Assembly (NCBI RefSeq): GCF_035621135.1
Contig: NZ_CP141728.1
Location: 806,001 to 870,000, forward strand
DNA from: Sinanaerobacter sp. ZZT-01
Lineage (GTDB): Bacteria > Bacillota > Clostridia > Peptostreptococcales > Anaerovoracaceae
DNA: 64,000 bases
Direction of reading: 5' to 3'
A program made the translations under genes and the position numbers. How positions within the stretch are numbered: the first letter of the stretch is position 1; every line of letters begins with the position of its first letter. Positions 25,557 through 36,049 of the stretch are shown piece by piece. A model generated the notes under the pieces. The model saw only the letters and a program-made list of their open reading frames with translations. It was not told the DNA's origin and did not search any database.

Positions 25557-27647
25557 ATGAAATCATTAAAAAGCAAGCTAATAATTATCTTTACAACACT
25601 GATACTAATTTTAACATCTTCTTTAGGAATATCCTCCATTTACCTGACCAGTAAAAATTTAATTACCGGGACTCATGGTGACCTAAAAGAAATTGCAAAA
25701 CAAGAGGCGAATTATCTTCAATCCGAAAACAACGGTGAGCTTACTTATGTGGATGCCTTAGCGCAAAATCCAATGCTCACTGATGCTGACGCTTCTTTCG
25801 AACAAAAATCAACATTTTTCGAATCAGAAGCAGCGAGAACAGGATATCTAAACTTTGGATTTATCGACAAAGCTGGTAACAGCATTGCCTTTGACGCAAA
25901 AAAAGAAACCGCTAATTACGCAAATCAAGAATTTTTTAAATCCGCTATGAACGGTCAAATCGCTGTTTCTGATCTGATTGTCAACAGCTCAACAAATGAG
26001 TTAGCACTTATTTACGCTGCCCCCGTTTATAAAAACGGACAAGTCTCCGGTATCTTTTACGGAACAAAGAACGGGCAAATTTTATCCGACATTGCCAGCA
26101 GGATCAGTTATCGTGAAACCGGATATGCCTATATCATAAATAATCAAGGTACTATGGTGGGTCATGAAAATAAAGATTTAGTTTTAAGTAAAGAAAACTT
26201 TATTGAAGATGCCAAAACTGACCAGGCACTTGAAGAATTAGGCGCTTTAACAAAATCCATGACCAATCGTGAATCAGGAAGCGGAGAATATACATACAAC
26301 GGCATTAATAAAATTGTTGCCTATGCTCCTATTGAGGGAACCGACTGGATTGTTGCTGTCGGAATTGAAAGCAGTGAAATTCTAAAAGAGATCAATGCAA
26401 TTAAATTTTTATTAGTCACCTTTTCCTTGATTTCCCTTATTATTGGAGTTGCCGTTACTTATTTCATAAGTTCGAAGATTACAAAGCCGATTAAACAAGT
26501 TACCAATGCGGCTCAAAAAATTGCAAACGGTCACTTTGACGTAGAACTTTCTATCAATTCAAAAGATGAAGTCGGTCAACTTGCGAATGCCTTCAATCTT
26601 ACAATTCAGCAATTAATGAATTACCAAGGATACATTGATGAAATTTCGAACGCACTCAATAAAATATCACAAGGCAATCTTATGATTGAATTGCAAAAAG
26701 ATTACGTTGGTCAGTTTTCCAAGGTGAAAACAAATATGCAAGCCTTGCTTTCTAACCTAAATGCTACTTTCTTACAGATGAATCAATCAGCTGATCAAGT
26801 TGCCAGCGGTTCGGATCAAGTTGCAAATGGTGCACAAGCTCTTTCACAAGGTGCAACCGAGCAGGCCAGCTCAATTGAAGAACTATCTGCATCTATTTCT
26901 GAAATCACTACTGAAATTCAGCAAAATGCAGACAATGCAAAGCAAGCAAATGAGATGACAGAACTAGCCGGAAAAGAGCTTCAGAAGAGCACGGATGAGA
27001 TGAACGATATGTTAAAAGCAATGAGTGATATTACATTAAAGTCGAATGAAATATCTAAAATTATTAAAGTCATTGATGATATTGCATTCCAAACAAATAT
27101 TCTTGCGTTAAATGCTGCAGTTGAAGCTGCACGTGCCGGATCTGCTGGAAAGGGCTTTGCAGTTGTTGCCGACGAAGTCAGGAACCTAGCAGGTAAATCC
27201 GCCGAGGCTGCTAAAACCACAACCTCACTCATTGAGGAAACCATCTATGCTGTTGAAAATGGTTCATCCATTGCCAATCGAACTGCACACTCCTTAGAAT
27301 CCAGTGCAGAAGTAGCCGCTAAAACAGTGGAGATCATAGATCAGATCACAAAGGCATCTGACCATCAGGCAACTTCTATTGCTCAAGTTAATATGGGAGT
27401 CGAACAAATATCTGCGGTAGTGCAAACAAATGCTGCAACTGCTGAAGAAAGTGCCGCAGCAAGTGAAGAGTTATCCAGTCAATCAAACCTTTTAAAGGAG
27501 TTAATTGCAAGATTCAAATTGAATCAATCCGAGGATATCCATGTTTCCGATTACAGTGATTTGATCGACCATACAAATACGAACTTTACCTATGAGGAAG
27601 CATTTACAGATCATTTTGACGATGCTTCGTCCAGTAATAAGTATTAA
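25557..27647 (+). CDS. Methyl-accepting chemotaxis protein with extracellular dCache-type domain
   Basis: Chemoreceptor (696 aa). Membrane segment about 8-30; extracellular Cache-type ligand domain about 31-280 with [41 protein letters not shown] and [16 protein letters not shown]; second membrane segment about 282-305; HAMP about 306-360; then a long coiled signalling domain with the hairpin tip [18 protein letters not shown] and [13 protein letters not shown]. It binds CheW/CheA in known systems. AGGAGG lies nine bases before the ATG. No che or flagellar genes are in the window. The Cache ligand is unknown. Confidence 0.95.
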   Translation: MKSLKSKLIIIFTTLILILTSSLGISSIYLTSKNLITGTHGDLKEIAKQEANYLQSENNGELTYVDALAQNPMLTDADASFEQKSTFFESEAARTGYLNFGFIDKAGNSIAFDAKKETANYANQEFFKSAMNGQIAVSDLIVNSSTNELALIYAAPVYKNGQVSGIFYGTKNGQILSDIASRISYRETGYAYIINNQGTMVGHENKDLVLSKENFIEDAKTDQALEELGALTKSMTNRESGSGEYTYNGINKIVAYAPIEGTDWIVAVGIESSEILKEINAIKFLLVTFSLISLIIGVAVTYFISSKITKPIKQVTNAAQKIANGHFDVELSINSKDEVGQLANAFNLTIQQLMNYQGYIDEISNALNKISQGNLMIELQKDYVGQFSKVKTNMQALLSNLNATFLQMNQSADQVASGSDQVANGAQALSQGATEQASSIEELSASISEITTEIQQNADNAKQANEMTELAGKELQKSTDEMNDMLKAMSDITLKSNEISKIIKVIDDIAFQTNILALNAAVEAARAGSAGKGFAVVADEVRNLAGKSAEAAKTTTSLIEETIYAVENGSSIANRTAHSLESSAEVAAKTVEIIDQITKASDHQATSIAQVNMGVEQISAVVQTNAATAEESAAASEELSSQSNLLKELIARFKLNQSEDIHVSDYSDLIDHTNTNFTYEEAFTDHFDDASSSNKY

Positions 27648-27662
27648 CGTCCGCCTTTTTTC

Positions 27663-27712
27663 TATCAAGCAGCAAATCACATGAAAATGTGATTTGCTGC
27701 TTGATTTTTATT
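27663..27712. terminator. Strong terminator after the chemoreceptor
   Basis: A 19-base arm starting ATCAAGCAGCAAATCACAT and its complement, with a GAAA-type loop, followed by TTTTTATTC. Both flanks are AT-rich, so it may also stop the convergent kinase gene at 27735. Confidence 0.92.
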
Positions 27713-27734
27713 CTTGAAATAAGAGTCTGCTCCG

Positions 27735-29183
27735 TTACGACATAGGTAGTTCAAATGTAAATTCTGCGCCGCCGTCGCTATGATTTACAACCGATAGTTT
27801 GATATTATGCCTTTCTGCAATTTGCTTTGCAATCGCAAGTCCCAGACCTGTTCCTGATTTATTTTGCGTTCCCTGTGCTTTATAAAACCGCTCAAAGATA
27901 TGCGGAATATGCTGTAATTCGATTCCCGGACCATGATCACGAATCAGAACTCTTTGTCCGATCACCGAAATATGCACCGCTGTATTCTCCGGTGAGAATT
28001 TAATAGCATTATCCAAAATAATGAGAAACATTTGACGCAGCCTGCCATAATCCCCTTGGATGCACATGCAAGGCTCCGGCATCTCTGTTTGAATCTCTAT
28101 CTGTTTCTCCTGCGCAAGCTGCTTCGCACTTCTCGCTGCATCAGAAAGAACATCGCAAAGAATAACAGGTGACAGATTCACGATAAAATCGGCATTTTGA
28201 AGTCTTGATAAGTCTAATAAATCGCCGACAAGCCGCTCTAAAAACCTCGCTTCATCAATCATTTGAATATAATATTCTTCAACTTTCTGCGGTTCAGTTA
28301 CTACTTTTTCATGTAACGCTTCCAACGAACCACGCATAACCGTAATCGGCGTTCTCAGTTCATGCGAAATGTTAGCGACAAAATCACGACGCAGCTGCTC
28401 TAATTTCTCACTCTGCCTGCTTGCTTCTTTCAATCGAGCGGCAAGCAAATCTAAAATATCAGAAAGCTCTCCGATCTCATCTTCTCGATTGATCCCACAC
28501 TGTACAAAATAATCTCCCTGGGAAAGGCGCAATGCTACTTGTTTCATCCTTGAAAGCGGTCTTGTAAAAGAATAAGAGAGAATGATTGATAATATTGAAG
28601 TGACTGCAAGTGCTAAAACAATACTGATGCCCAAAATACCAAGTCCTCGATTGACCGCGTCCGCTGATCCTTCTACAGAAGAGTGAAGAAGTACAACACC
28701 CCAAATACCTCCATTTTCATTTTTAATCGGTGCGCCTACAGTTAAGGTAGGTTGTGACAATATATTACTAAAGTCTTTGCTGAATGTCGTCTCACCTTGC
28801 AATACCTCATCAATCAACTCACTGGCGTTTTCAGGTAAATCGGTAAAATTATATCGCCCATTCATCATTTTGTTTCCTTTACCTACCGTGAGTAAATTAA
28901 GGTTTTCATCTACAATCCACACATCAGTATTTGCAATTTCACCAATAAAGCGTAAATACGCCCCATATCCACCCATATGGTTTCCAAACCCATCAGTACC
29001 TTCGTCAGATAACGCTTTCGCTAAGGATTCTGCGTAATTTTGAAGTTCATTTTTATGAACCTCTACCGTATAATTTTTAAATAGGACAAGAAAAACACTT
29101 CCTATTATAAAGGAAAACAGCAAGAGCGCTGCTGCAAAATTAAAACTTAACTTTAATGCAATTTTACTTTTTTTCATCTGCAA
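27735..29183 (-). CDS. Sensor histidine kinase
   Basis: Kinase of 482 aa. Membrane segments at about 10-32 and 180-205; between them an extracellular Cache-like region with DVWIVDENLNLLTVGKG. HAMP is at about 205-260, HisKA with ANISHELRTPITVMRGSLEA, and the ATPase with LDNAIKFSPEN, RDHGPGIE and GTGLGLAIAKQIAE. It overlaps the regulator gene by 20 bases, so they are translated together. The signal is unknown. Confidence 0.92.
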   Translation of the reverse strand: MQMKKSKIALKLSFNFAAALLLFSFIIGSVFLVLFKNYTVEVHKNELQNYAESLAKALSDEGTDGFGNHMGGYGAYLRFIGEIANTDVWIVDENLNLLTVGKGNKMMNGRYNFTDLPENASELIDEVLQGETTFSKDFSNILSQPTLTVGAPIKNENGGIWGVVLLHSSVEGSADAVNRGLGILGISIVLALAVTSILSIILSYSFTRPLSRMKQVALRLSQGDYFVQCGINREDEIGELSDILDLLAARLKEASRQSEKLEQLRRDFVANISHELRTPITVMRGSLEALHEKVVTEPQKVEEYYIQMIDEARFLERLVGDLLDLSRLQNADFIVNLSPVILCDVLSDAARSAKQLAQEKQIEIQTEMPEPCMCIQGDYGRLRQMFLIILDNAIKFSPENTAVHISVIGQRVLIRDHGPGIELQHIPHIFERFYKAQGTQNKSGTGLGLAIAKQIAERHNIKLSVVNHSDGGAEFTFELPMS

Positions 29184-29859
29184 TCACTCCAAACTTATAT
29201 CCGACACCCCATATTGTTTTAATATCCCATGTGGGGTGCTCATATTTCATAAGCTTTGCACGAAGCCGCTTAATGTGACTGTCTACTGTTCTATCGTCTC
29301 CCAAATAATCATATCCCCAAAGGCTGTTTAAAAGATTCTCACGAGAAAAGACCTTATTCTTTGCTGTAGCCAGAGTCCAAAGAATTTCAATTTCTTTTTT
29401 TGTTAAAGGCACTAAATCATCATTTACGATTACCGTATAATGATCCAGGCTGATCGTTAAATTATCATAGATAAAAAGCTGTTCCTGTTTTTCCTCTCTG
29501 ACAATACGGCGCATGATTGCTCTGATTCTCGCCATCACTTCTCCCGGGGAGAACGGCTTTACAATATAATCATCTGCACCGATCTCTAAGCCCATAATTT
29601 TTTCGAAATCTTCACCGCGAGCGGTAATCATTATAATCGGTACATTGGAGGTAAGACGGATTTCACGGCAGACGGAGAAGCCATCTTTTTTCGGCATCAT
29701 GACATCAAGCAAAATAATATCCGGCTTTTCTTCTTCGAATTTTCTGATCGCCTCTTCACCATCCGTTGCTATGATCGTCTGATATCCTTCTTTTTTAGCG
29801 TATTCTTCTAGGATTGATCCTATTTGTTTATTGTCATCCACAATCAATAGCTTTTCCAT
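29164..29859 (-). CDS. Response regulator (OmpR family)
   Basis: A 231-aa regulator with receiver and winged-helix domains. The phospho-acceptor is Asp in DIILLDVMMPKKDG (about 53), Lys in YIVKPFSPGEVMARI (about 102). The C-terminal domain has LTKKEIEILWTL and LWGYDYLGDDRTVDSHIKRLRAKL. AAGGAGGG lies seven bases before the ATG. It is coupled with the kinase, and the terminator at 27663-27712 closes the pair. The target genes are unknown. Confidence 0.92.
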   Translation of the reverse strand: MEKLLIVDDNKQIGSILEEYAKKEGYQTIIATDGEEAIRKFEEEKPDIILLDVMMPKKDGFSVCREIRLTSNVPIIMITARGEDFEKIMGLEIGADDYIVKPFSPGEVMARIRAIMRRIVREEKQEQLFIYDNLTISLDHYTVIVNDDLVPLTKKEIEILWTLATAKNKVFSRENLLNSLWGYDYLGDDRTVDSHIKRLRAKLMKYEHPTWDIKTIWGVGYKFGVIADEKK

Positions 29860-29967
29860 AATCAGCCCTCCTTACATAACGACCATTACTATATCAATCA
29901 CTTATGTCTTTTCAATGTCAGAATCAACTTATCTTTTTATTATATCTGATTTCCTGTCTGTTTTAAA

Positions 29968-30012
29968 ACTAAAAAAGTTGACAAGCTCTCTTGTGAAAAC
30001 GTGTCAACTTAC
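29968..30012 (-). terminator. Terminator of the ABC transporter operon
   Basis: AAGTTGACA (29975-29983) and TGTCAACTT (30002-30010) pair around an 18-base loop, followed on the minus strand by TTTTTTAG. It lies about 110 bases past the last transporter gene. The bases between (30013-30119) hold nothing I recognise. Confidence 0.78.
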
Positions 30013-30119
30013 TATTTATAGCGAATTATAGTGGGTTTTAGGATTATCTTTCAAGTGATTTTCTAAAGTACAAAGTGTCCTGTGGATGCAGCGTCTTCCT
30101 TGGACAGCAAAGAGCAGAC

Positions 30120-31886
30120 TTAAAACGCCTTTGCCGGGCTTGTCATGCCACATTGTCTGAGACCAGCAATGTTCCACTGCTTTGCCTGTTCTTGAGATTC
30201 CCACAGTTCTTTATAAAGTCCTTCCTTTGCAAGCAGGGCATTATGAGTCCCAGACTGAACGATGTCGCCTTTCTCAAACACAAGGATGTTATCTGCTGTG
30301 CGAATGGTGCGCAAATGATGGGCGATAACTAAAACAGTTCGGTTCTTTGCAAGATTGCTGATAGCTATTTGTATCTTAGCTTCATTGACCGGATCAACAT
30401 TGCTCGTGATTTCATCCAGTATGACAATGGGAGAATCCTTTAAGAATGCTCTGGCAATAGAAATACGCTGTTTCTGCCCACCAGAAAGACCTACTCCGTT
30501 TTCACCCACACGTGTGTCGTATCCCCCAGGAAGTCCCATAATGAAGTCGTGTATCATCGCTTTCTTCGCTGCGGTAATTACCTGCTCTCTTGTGGCATTG
30601 CGGTTACTGATTTTGATATTGTTTTCTATGGTATCTGCAAATAGCATGACATTCTGCATGACGATACTGATGTGTCCCAAAAGCTCGTCATAATCCATAT
30701 CTTGAATGGAGATACCACCAATGCGGATATGACCCTGCTGCGGCTCCCAAAAGCGCAAAAGCAGGTTGGTAATAGTGGTTTTACCCGAGCCGGAAGGTCC
30801 TACAAGAGCAGTAAGCGTCCCTTGCTTTAGATGAAAACTTGCATTCTGCAATTCAAATTCGCCTTCTTCATAAAAGAACCGTACCTTATCAAAGTCAATA
30901 TCAAAAACCTTTAAAGTTTTGGGCTGTGGGGGCTGCTCCACAACAGGGGCTTCCAGCACAGTTAAAATCCGGCAATAGCTGTCTGTAACCTTAAGATAAT
31001 TTGTCCAATGAGCCTCCATTCCGGCAAAGGGCTTATAAAACTCCCTGCTTACAATGACAAACAACAGATAGGTAAAAACAGACAAGCTTCCCTGATAAAC
31101 CAGCCAAATACCTAAAATAGCCATAATCGCAAAGGAAAGTTCTAAAAAGAGCGCATAGCGTCCTAAGTAGACTGCCACAGATCTTGCTGATTTTTTGCTG
31201 CTTTCACCAAAGTTCTCAGCACTTGTTTTCAGGCTTTGCCGGAAGTTTCCACTTTCACTAAAGGCTTTCAGTAGTGGAATTCCCTTTACATATTCCACAA
31301 ACAGGCTCACCATATCGGCTAAATCGTCCTGATTTTTCTTTTGAAGCGCTTTTCCGGATTTTATTCCGTTTGCAAGTACTAAGAATCCTGCCGGTAGTAG
31401 AGATATCATGGCCAATCCCATACGCCAGTCAACAATGAAAAGTCCTGTTCCCAAAATGAGTGCCACGAGAAAGTCGCTGCCCATACGGGACCACATGTGA
31501 CCTACAACACCTTCCATGTTGTCAACATCCTTATGGATGACAGTGCTGATTTCACCCAAACGCTCCTGAGAGTAGAAGCTAAGGGAGAATCTTTTAAGAT
31601 TCAGAATAATGCCCCCACGGATTTGCTCAACAATATCAAATCCGGCAAAGTGCTTTGTTGTATCTCCAATCACACTGAAAATTCCTTTTGCAGCCAACAG
31701 CGAGAACAAAAGAATCCAATAGGAAGATTGATTGATTGTCTGGCCGCCAATAAGCTTATTGATGAAGTCAAGCACCACAACCATGATAGCTGTTCCCGAC
31801 AGTGCATACAGGGTATAAAAGAGTATGGCTGCCGCCATCATACCTTTTCCCTTACGGGACATCATCCCCAAAATATTCTTTATCAT
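30120..31886 (-). CDS. ABC transporter, fused membrane and ATPase domains (second half)
   Basis: A 588-aa half-transporter: six membrane segments in about 1-310 and an ATPase domain in about 340-560. Motifs are Walker A LVGPSGSGKTT, signature LSGGQKQRISIA and Walker B IVILDEITS; note DEIT in place of the usual DEAT. It starts inside the end of the upstream half-transporter (ATGA overlap), so the two probably form a heterodimer. Family relatives export drugs or peptides, but YbtPQ-type half-transporters import siderophores; sequence does not decide. Regulated by the TetR gene upstream. Confidence 0.92.
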   Translation of the reverse strand: MIKNILGMMSRKGKGMMAAAILFYTLYALSGTAIMVVVLDFINKLIGGQTINQSSYWILLFSLLAAKGIFSVIGDTTKHFAGFDIVEQIRGGIILNLKRFSLSFYSQERLGEISTVIHKDVDNMEGVVGHMWSRMGSDFLVALILGTGLFIVDWRMGLAMISLLPAGFLVLANGIKSGKALQKKNQDDLADMVSLFVEYVKGIPLLKAFSESGNFRQSLKTSAENFGESSKKSARSVAVYLGRYALFLELSFAIMAILGIWLVYQGSLSVFTYLLFVIVSREFYKPFAGMEAHWTNYLKVTDSYCRILTVLEAPVVEQPPQPKTLKVFDIDFDKVRFFYEEGEFELQNASFHLKQGTLTALVGPSGSGKTTITNLLLRFWEPQQGHIRIGGISIQDMDYDELLGHISIVMQNVMLFADTIENNIKISNRNATREQVITAAKKAMIHDFIMGLPGGYDTRVGENGVGLSGGQKQRISIARAFLKDSPIVILDEITSNVDPVNEAKIQIAISNLAKNRTVLVIAHHLRTIRTADNILVFEKGDIVQSGTHNALLAKEGLYKELWESQEQAKQWNIAGLRQCGMTSPAKAF

Positions 31887-33628
31887 ACGAGTTCCTCCTT
31901 GATCTGCCAGGTATCCACCTTGTTTTGCTGCTCAACCATTTCTGCATAGAGAGGGCATGTTGCCAGCAGTTCTTCATGGGTACCTGCTGCCACAGCTTTC
32001 CCTGCATCCATTACGATAATTTGATTGGCTCCGACAATGGTGTTTAAATGGTGGGCAATGGTAATAATGGTTTTGTCTTTCCCAAGATTGCTAATTGCTT
32101 TTTGAATCAAATGTTCATTATTGGGATCAATAGCAGCAGTCGCTTCATCCAGAATGATAATCGGCGCATTCTTCAGAATCATGCGAGCAATGGATATTCG
32201 TTGTTTTTCTCCGCCTGAAAACTTCACTCCGGCTTCGCCTGCCATTGTGTCGTATCCTTTCGGCAGGCTTACAATAAAATCGTGAATTTGAGCACGTTTT
32301 GCCGCTTCCATAATTTCTTCCAGGGTCGCATCCGGTTTTCCGATTCGTATGTTTTCCTCAATGGAAAGATTAAATAGAAAAACATCCTGTTGAACCATTG
32401 ACACAAGTCCGGCTAATGTCTGCTCTGTCATATCTGCAATATTTTTACCGCCAATAGAAACCATTCCGCTGTCAGGTTCCCAAAACCCCATAATTAAGTT
32501 GGCAAGGGTACTCTTGCCGGAACCGGACGAACCAACAATGGCATTTAACGAGTTTTCTTTGAATGTCAGATTGATATAGGATAGAACCTCGTTATCCTTG
32601 TCATAGCTGAAGCTGACATCTTTAAAGACAATATCTCCTGCATCAGCCTCAGATAAAAGATTGCTGCGCCGAGGTGCTTCTTCCCCCAGTACGGAACCCA
32701 CATTTCTCATGGATTGATTAAATACAATCCCATAATGCTGAAAAGTTGCCATCTTAGAAAATGAGGCCGAAAAAACGCCGCCGAGTATAAAGGCCAAAAT
32801 CAGTTGCTGTACACTAATCTGACCTTCCAAAAACAAAGTGGAGCCTACCATAATAATCAAAATGACACCGCTTTCCATCAGCATGGTAATGATACTCATA
32901 GGAATTGAAACACCAATGGTGGACTTTTTGACCCACCGCAGATATTCTTTAATGCCGTTAAGTACATTTTTTGTTTTTTGCTCCTCCTTCGCAAAAGCTT
33001 TAATCACAGAAATATTTGCGATATATTCAACCAAATCCTCGGACATCTTTTGTTTGCTAGCCGAAAACTTTCTTGCCCGCCTGAACCACATGCTGTTTAC
33101 GCCTTTTCGCAGAAGATAGACAAGAGGGAGCGTGGATACCATAGCCAGTCCCATTCTCCAATCCATAATCAGTACAACAACAAATATGGCTGCGGGAATA
33201 ATAGTAGAGGACATAATTTCCGGGATTGCGTGAGCCAAATAGACTTCAGCCTGCTCTACATCGTGATTGATAATATTCGCCAAATCACCAGTCTTTCGTT
33301 TTTGGAAAAAGGAAATGGGCATTCTCCTCATATGCTCAATCATATTTAGGCGTATATCTGTAAGTGTCCCATAGGCCGCATCATGTGCTTTCCAAATAGA
33401 AAGCGCATAAAAGAGTGCTTTTAAAAGCAGGCTTGCCGTAATTCCTGCCGCACTTATGCCAAAATGCCGCATATCAAAGCTTCCGTTCATGAGAAAGCCA
33501 ACCATTACGACAATGATGATAGATGGGGCAAGCCCAAACAAAATGCTTGCCCCTAAAAAAATATTAGAGGGTAAACTTTTTGCTTTAACCTGTTCTGATA
33601 GTTTCTTTGAATCAAATGTTTTATCCAT
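31883..33628 (-). CDS. ABC transporter, fused membrane and ATPase domains (first half)
   Basis: A 581-aa half-transporter with six membrane segments and an ATPase domain. Motifs: Walker A IVGSSGSGKSTLA, signature KFSGGEKQRISIA (F before SGG), Walker B IIILDEATAAIDP. The first 45 residues are polar and cytoplasmic. The frame extends to 33718, but ATG 33628 with AAGGAGG upstream is clear. It is the first gene after the 26-bp operator at 33727-33752, in an operon with the second half. Its pair has a DEIT motif, so one ATP site may be degenerate. Confidence 0.93.
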   Translation of the reverse strand: MDKTFDSKKLSEQVKAKSLPSNIFLGASILFGLAPSIIIVVMVGFLMNGSFDMRHFGISAAGITASLLLKALFYALSIWKAHDAAYGTLTDIRLNMIEHMRRMPISFFQKRKTGDLANIINHDVEQAEVYLAHAIPEIMSSTIIPAAIFVVVLIMDWRMGLAMVSTLPLVYLLRKGVNSMWFRRARKFSASKQKMSEDLVEYIANISVIKAFAKEEQKTKNVLNGIKEYLRWVKKSTIGVSIPMSIITMLMESGVILIIMVGSTLFLEGQISVQQLILAFILGGVFSASFSKMATFQHYGIVFNQSMRNVGSVLGEEAPRRSNLLSEADAGDIVFKDVSFSYDKDNEVLSYINLTFKENSLNAIVGSSGSGKSTLANLIMGFWEPDSGMVSIGGKNIADMTEQTLAGLVSMVQQDVFLFNLSIEENIRIGKPDATLEEIMEAAKRAQIHDFIVSLPKGYDTMAGEAGVKFSGGEKQRISIARMILKNAPIIILDEATAAIDPNNEHLIQKAISNLGKDKTIITIAHHLNTIVGANQIIVMDAGKAVAAGTHEELLATCPLYAEMVEQQNKVDTWQIKEELV

Positions 33629-33726
33629 ATTTTCCTCCTTAAATTTGTCTGTCTTTAGGCAATAAGAGAGAATCCCTATTTTTTTTGCAGGCCAATTATG
33701 CAACATGAATTTGCGCAATATAATCT

Positions 33727-33752
33727 CAATATTGAATCACAATTCAATATTG
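33727..33752. promoter_or_regulatory. 26-bp palindromic operator of the ABC transporter
   Basis: Perfect inverted repeat CAATATTGAAT / ATTCAATATTG with a 4-base centre (CACA). It lies 99 bases before the ABC start and downstream of tetR. A TTGAAT inside it is 18 bases from TTATAT on the minus strand, so a bound repressor would block the -35 region. A related sequence covers the tetR promoter. Confidence 0.8.
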
Positions 33753-33755
33753 TTC

Positions 33756-33791
33756 AAAAAAGAGAGAAGCTTCTATAAAAGAAAGCTTCTT
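33756..33791 (-). terminator. Terminator of tetR
   Basis: GAAGCTT and AAGCTTC (33783-33789 and 33766-33772) form a 7-bp stem with TCTCTTTTTTG after it on the minus strand. The regulator therefore has its own end. Confidence 0.65.
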
Positions 33792-34359
33792 AGAGAGAAT
33801 CGCTCCCCAGAAAAAACTGTTTTTTTACTAAGTCCAGCATCTCTTCGGCCCATTCCCGGTTTTTATAATGCCTCATGATTTCCAACAAACTTTCCACATG
33901 GTTTGCTGCGAGAATATGAAATAAAATATCATCGTATTCTTGAGTGCCACGTTTTTGTAGGATAACCCGGATATGCTGCTCAATTTTGTGAATCATTTTG
34001 TCTTTTGCATCTGCATATTTGGTTCCCAAACTTTTATCCATGAGCAAAAGAAATTCTTTGCGCCTGTCAAATAGACTAACATAAAACTTTCTCTCAATTT
34101 TAAAATAGTTTTCCATCCCCATGTCGGAAGAAGCTTCTGCTTCTTTTAAAGTCTCAGGGAAATTCCAAATAACAGGTCGAACAATCTCTTCAAAGAGAGC
34201 CTGCTTGTTTTTATAATACGAGTAAATTAATCCCGTAGGAATGCCAGCCCGTATGGCAATATCCCGCATAATAGCTGTTTTGAAATCCTTCTCAAAAAAT
34301 TCATCCAAAGCAGCTTCAAAGATGCGCTTTCTTATTTCCTCTTTTAATACCTGTGCCAT
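33790..34359 (-). CDS. TetR-family transcriptional regulator
   Basis: A 189-aa regulator. The N-terminal helix-turn-helix (about 8-52) is EEIRKRIFEAALDEFFEKDF, TAIMRDIAIRAGIPTGLIYSYYKNKQALFEEI. The C-terminal half binds an inducer in the family and shows no further motif. The frame opens at 34404, but ATG 34359 gives the normal N-terminus. It sits upstream of the two-gene ABC transporter with shared operators, so it most likely represses transporter and itself until a substrate binds. Confidence 0.93.
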   Translation of the reverse strand: MAQVLKEEIRKRIFEAALDEFFEKDFKTAIMRDIAIRAGIPTGLIYSYYKNKQALFEEIVRPVIWNFPETLKEAEASSDMGMENYFKIERKFYVSLFDRRKEFLLLMDKSLGTKYADAKDKMIHKIEQHIRVILQKRGTQEYDDILFHILAANHVESLLEIMRHYKNREWAEEMLDLVKKQFFLGSDSL

Positions 34360-34373
34360 AGCTTCACTCTTTC

Positions 34374-34421
34374 CAATATTGAATATGTGTTCATTATATA
34401 TCAACAGACTCTAAGTGTCAA
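34374..34421 (-). promoter_or_regulatory. tetR promoter with overlapping operator
   Basis: TTGACA (34416-34421) and TATAAT (34393-34398) are exactly 17 bases apart. CAATATTGAAT (34374-34384) with a 4-base centre and a degenerate second arm (7 of 11 matching, 34389-34399) repeats the layout of the operator at 33727-33752. It covers the -10 and start site, so tetR should repress itself. Confidence 0.8.
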
Positions 34422-34639
34422 GTTAGTTTTATCTAATACGATTCATTTATTTTTTAATTATAGCCACCTTATTTGCTGTCATCCCGTTCGCACAAAAGAT
34501 GTCCGATATTCACAGTTTATGCCTCAGGAATCCCTATTTCAACCCATACAAGCAACTTTTCACAACTTGTGCTGGTTTTGGGAGCCTAGATTGTATTATA
34601 GCAGGATCATCTTACTTTAGTATTTCCAAATTATAAGTT

Positions 34640-35800
34640 TCAAAACAGATTTTTAATGATATCAAATCCAGCCACATAGGTTCCAATACCGCTCCCGATA
34701 TTGGCAAACACAACAACCATCAACGTCTTAAGGAACCGATTTTTAAAAAAACCCCTTACGCTAAAGATATCAGTCTGAACATTGAGTACATCTTGAACCG
34801 TCGGTTTCTTAACGGTTGCTTGAACCAATCCGGCAAACCACCCGCAAGCCAGTAATGGATTAAGTGAGGTAAAGGGAGCTGTGACAAAGGCTGTGAGTAT
34901 GCTGAGAGGATGACCCAACGCAATCGCTGTAAATAAAGCTGCAAGACCGCCGTTCCAAAGTGCCCAAACGGATAGCTGCTGAATCCCTGTCTGGATATTA
35001 GTAACAAATCCATAGAAAATCAATCCAATAATCAATGCTGGAATTATCCATCCGGCAATTTTAGATGCAATCCCTTTCCGCGGAACAATCAAAATCTCAT
35101 CAAGATTTTGTGAACGATAGATTTCTTTTTTCACCCCAGGAACGTGTGCACCGCCAAGAACAGCCACCACCTTTTTACCGGGCGCCTCTTTTATCTTTGC
35201 CGCTAAATGCTGATCTCGTTCGCTGATCAGGATATCCCCAATTTTGGGGAATTGTTTTCGCATATCAACTAAAACAGACTCTAGCATGTCCGCTTTCAAA
35301 AGCTCCTGCAGATCCAGTTCTGATACTTCATCGTCATCATCAAAAGAGAACAACAGACTGCCAATCAGTTTACACTTTTCCCATGCATTAAGCTTTCTCC
35401 AAATGCGGAGAAAAGTTGTCTGAATGTTCCTGTCTGCCAGAACTAAAGCGGCACCTACTTCCTTTGCACTTTCTATTCCTTGTAGCATCTCGCCACCAAC
35501 AGGAGCATCTAGTTGTTTGGCAATCCTTTTTTGGTACGAACTTAATGCAAGGTTCGCAAGAAGAAAGCCTACCTTTTTTGACTTAATAACTTTTATGATA
35601 TCGGTATCCTCCCATGCTTTCGGGTTTTGAATATTATGATATCGATCTTCATCAAGCTCAACGCAGACGCTGTCGGGATGTTCCTCTTCGATCACTTGTT
35701 TGACAAGCTCCGCGCTTTCCCTTGATACGTGCGCCGTTCCTATTAAAATAATTTCTTTATCCTGATAATCTAGTCTTGTTATATTTTCAGACAAGTTCAT
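34640..35800 (-). CDS. TraB/PrgY-family membrane protein
   Basis: A 386-aa protein with an N-terminal TraB domain and a membrane tail. Motifs: EIILIGTAHVSRESAELVKQVI (about 14-35), VCVELDEDRY, GGEMLQGIESAKEVGA and AVLGGAHVPGVKKEI. About four membrane segments follow after residue 250. TraB/PrgY of plasmids blocks pheromone signals; chromosomal relatives have an unknown, possibly protease-like, role. Start is uncertain: ATG 35812 lacks a ribosome site, ATG 35800 is too near AAAGGAG (2 bases), and TTG 35794 is better spaced (8 bases). Confidence 0.86.
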   Translation of the reverse strand: MNLSENITRLDYQDKEIILIGTAHVSRESAELVKQVIEEEHPDSVCVELDEDRYHNIQNPKAWEDTDIIKVIKSKKVGFLLANLALSSYQKRIAKQLDAPVGGEMLQGIESAKEVGAALVLADRNIQTTFLRIWRKLNAWEKCKLIGSLLFSFDDDDEVSELDLQELLKADMLESVLVDMRKQFPKIGDILISERDQHLAAKIKEAPGKKVVAVLGGAHVPGVKKEIYRSQNLDEILIVPRKGIASKIAGWIIPALIIGLIFYGFVTNIQTGIQQLSVWALWNGGLAALFTAIALGHPLSILTAFVTAPFTSLNPLLACGWFAGLVQATVKKPTVQDVLNVQTDIFSVRGFFKNRFLKTLMVVVFANIGSGIGTYVAGFDIIKNLF

Positions 35801-36049
35801 TTCTCCTTTCATAAAATCTTAAGATTAAAACTGCATTCGCTTCCTAAGATTTTCTCGTTACCCTCTTTTGACGGTGTACAACTCAATTGCAATGAAGGAT
35901 AGGTCATTCATGCCACACTACAAAGGTAACATGTCTCTTATCATTTCACAAGAAATATTCATTACAAAAATCTACCGGAGGATTTATAAATTTCTAGTGT
36001 TTGCTGAAAAGTAGCTATATCGGACATTTGGAAATCGAACACTGTAAAC

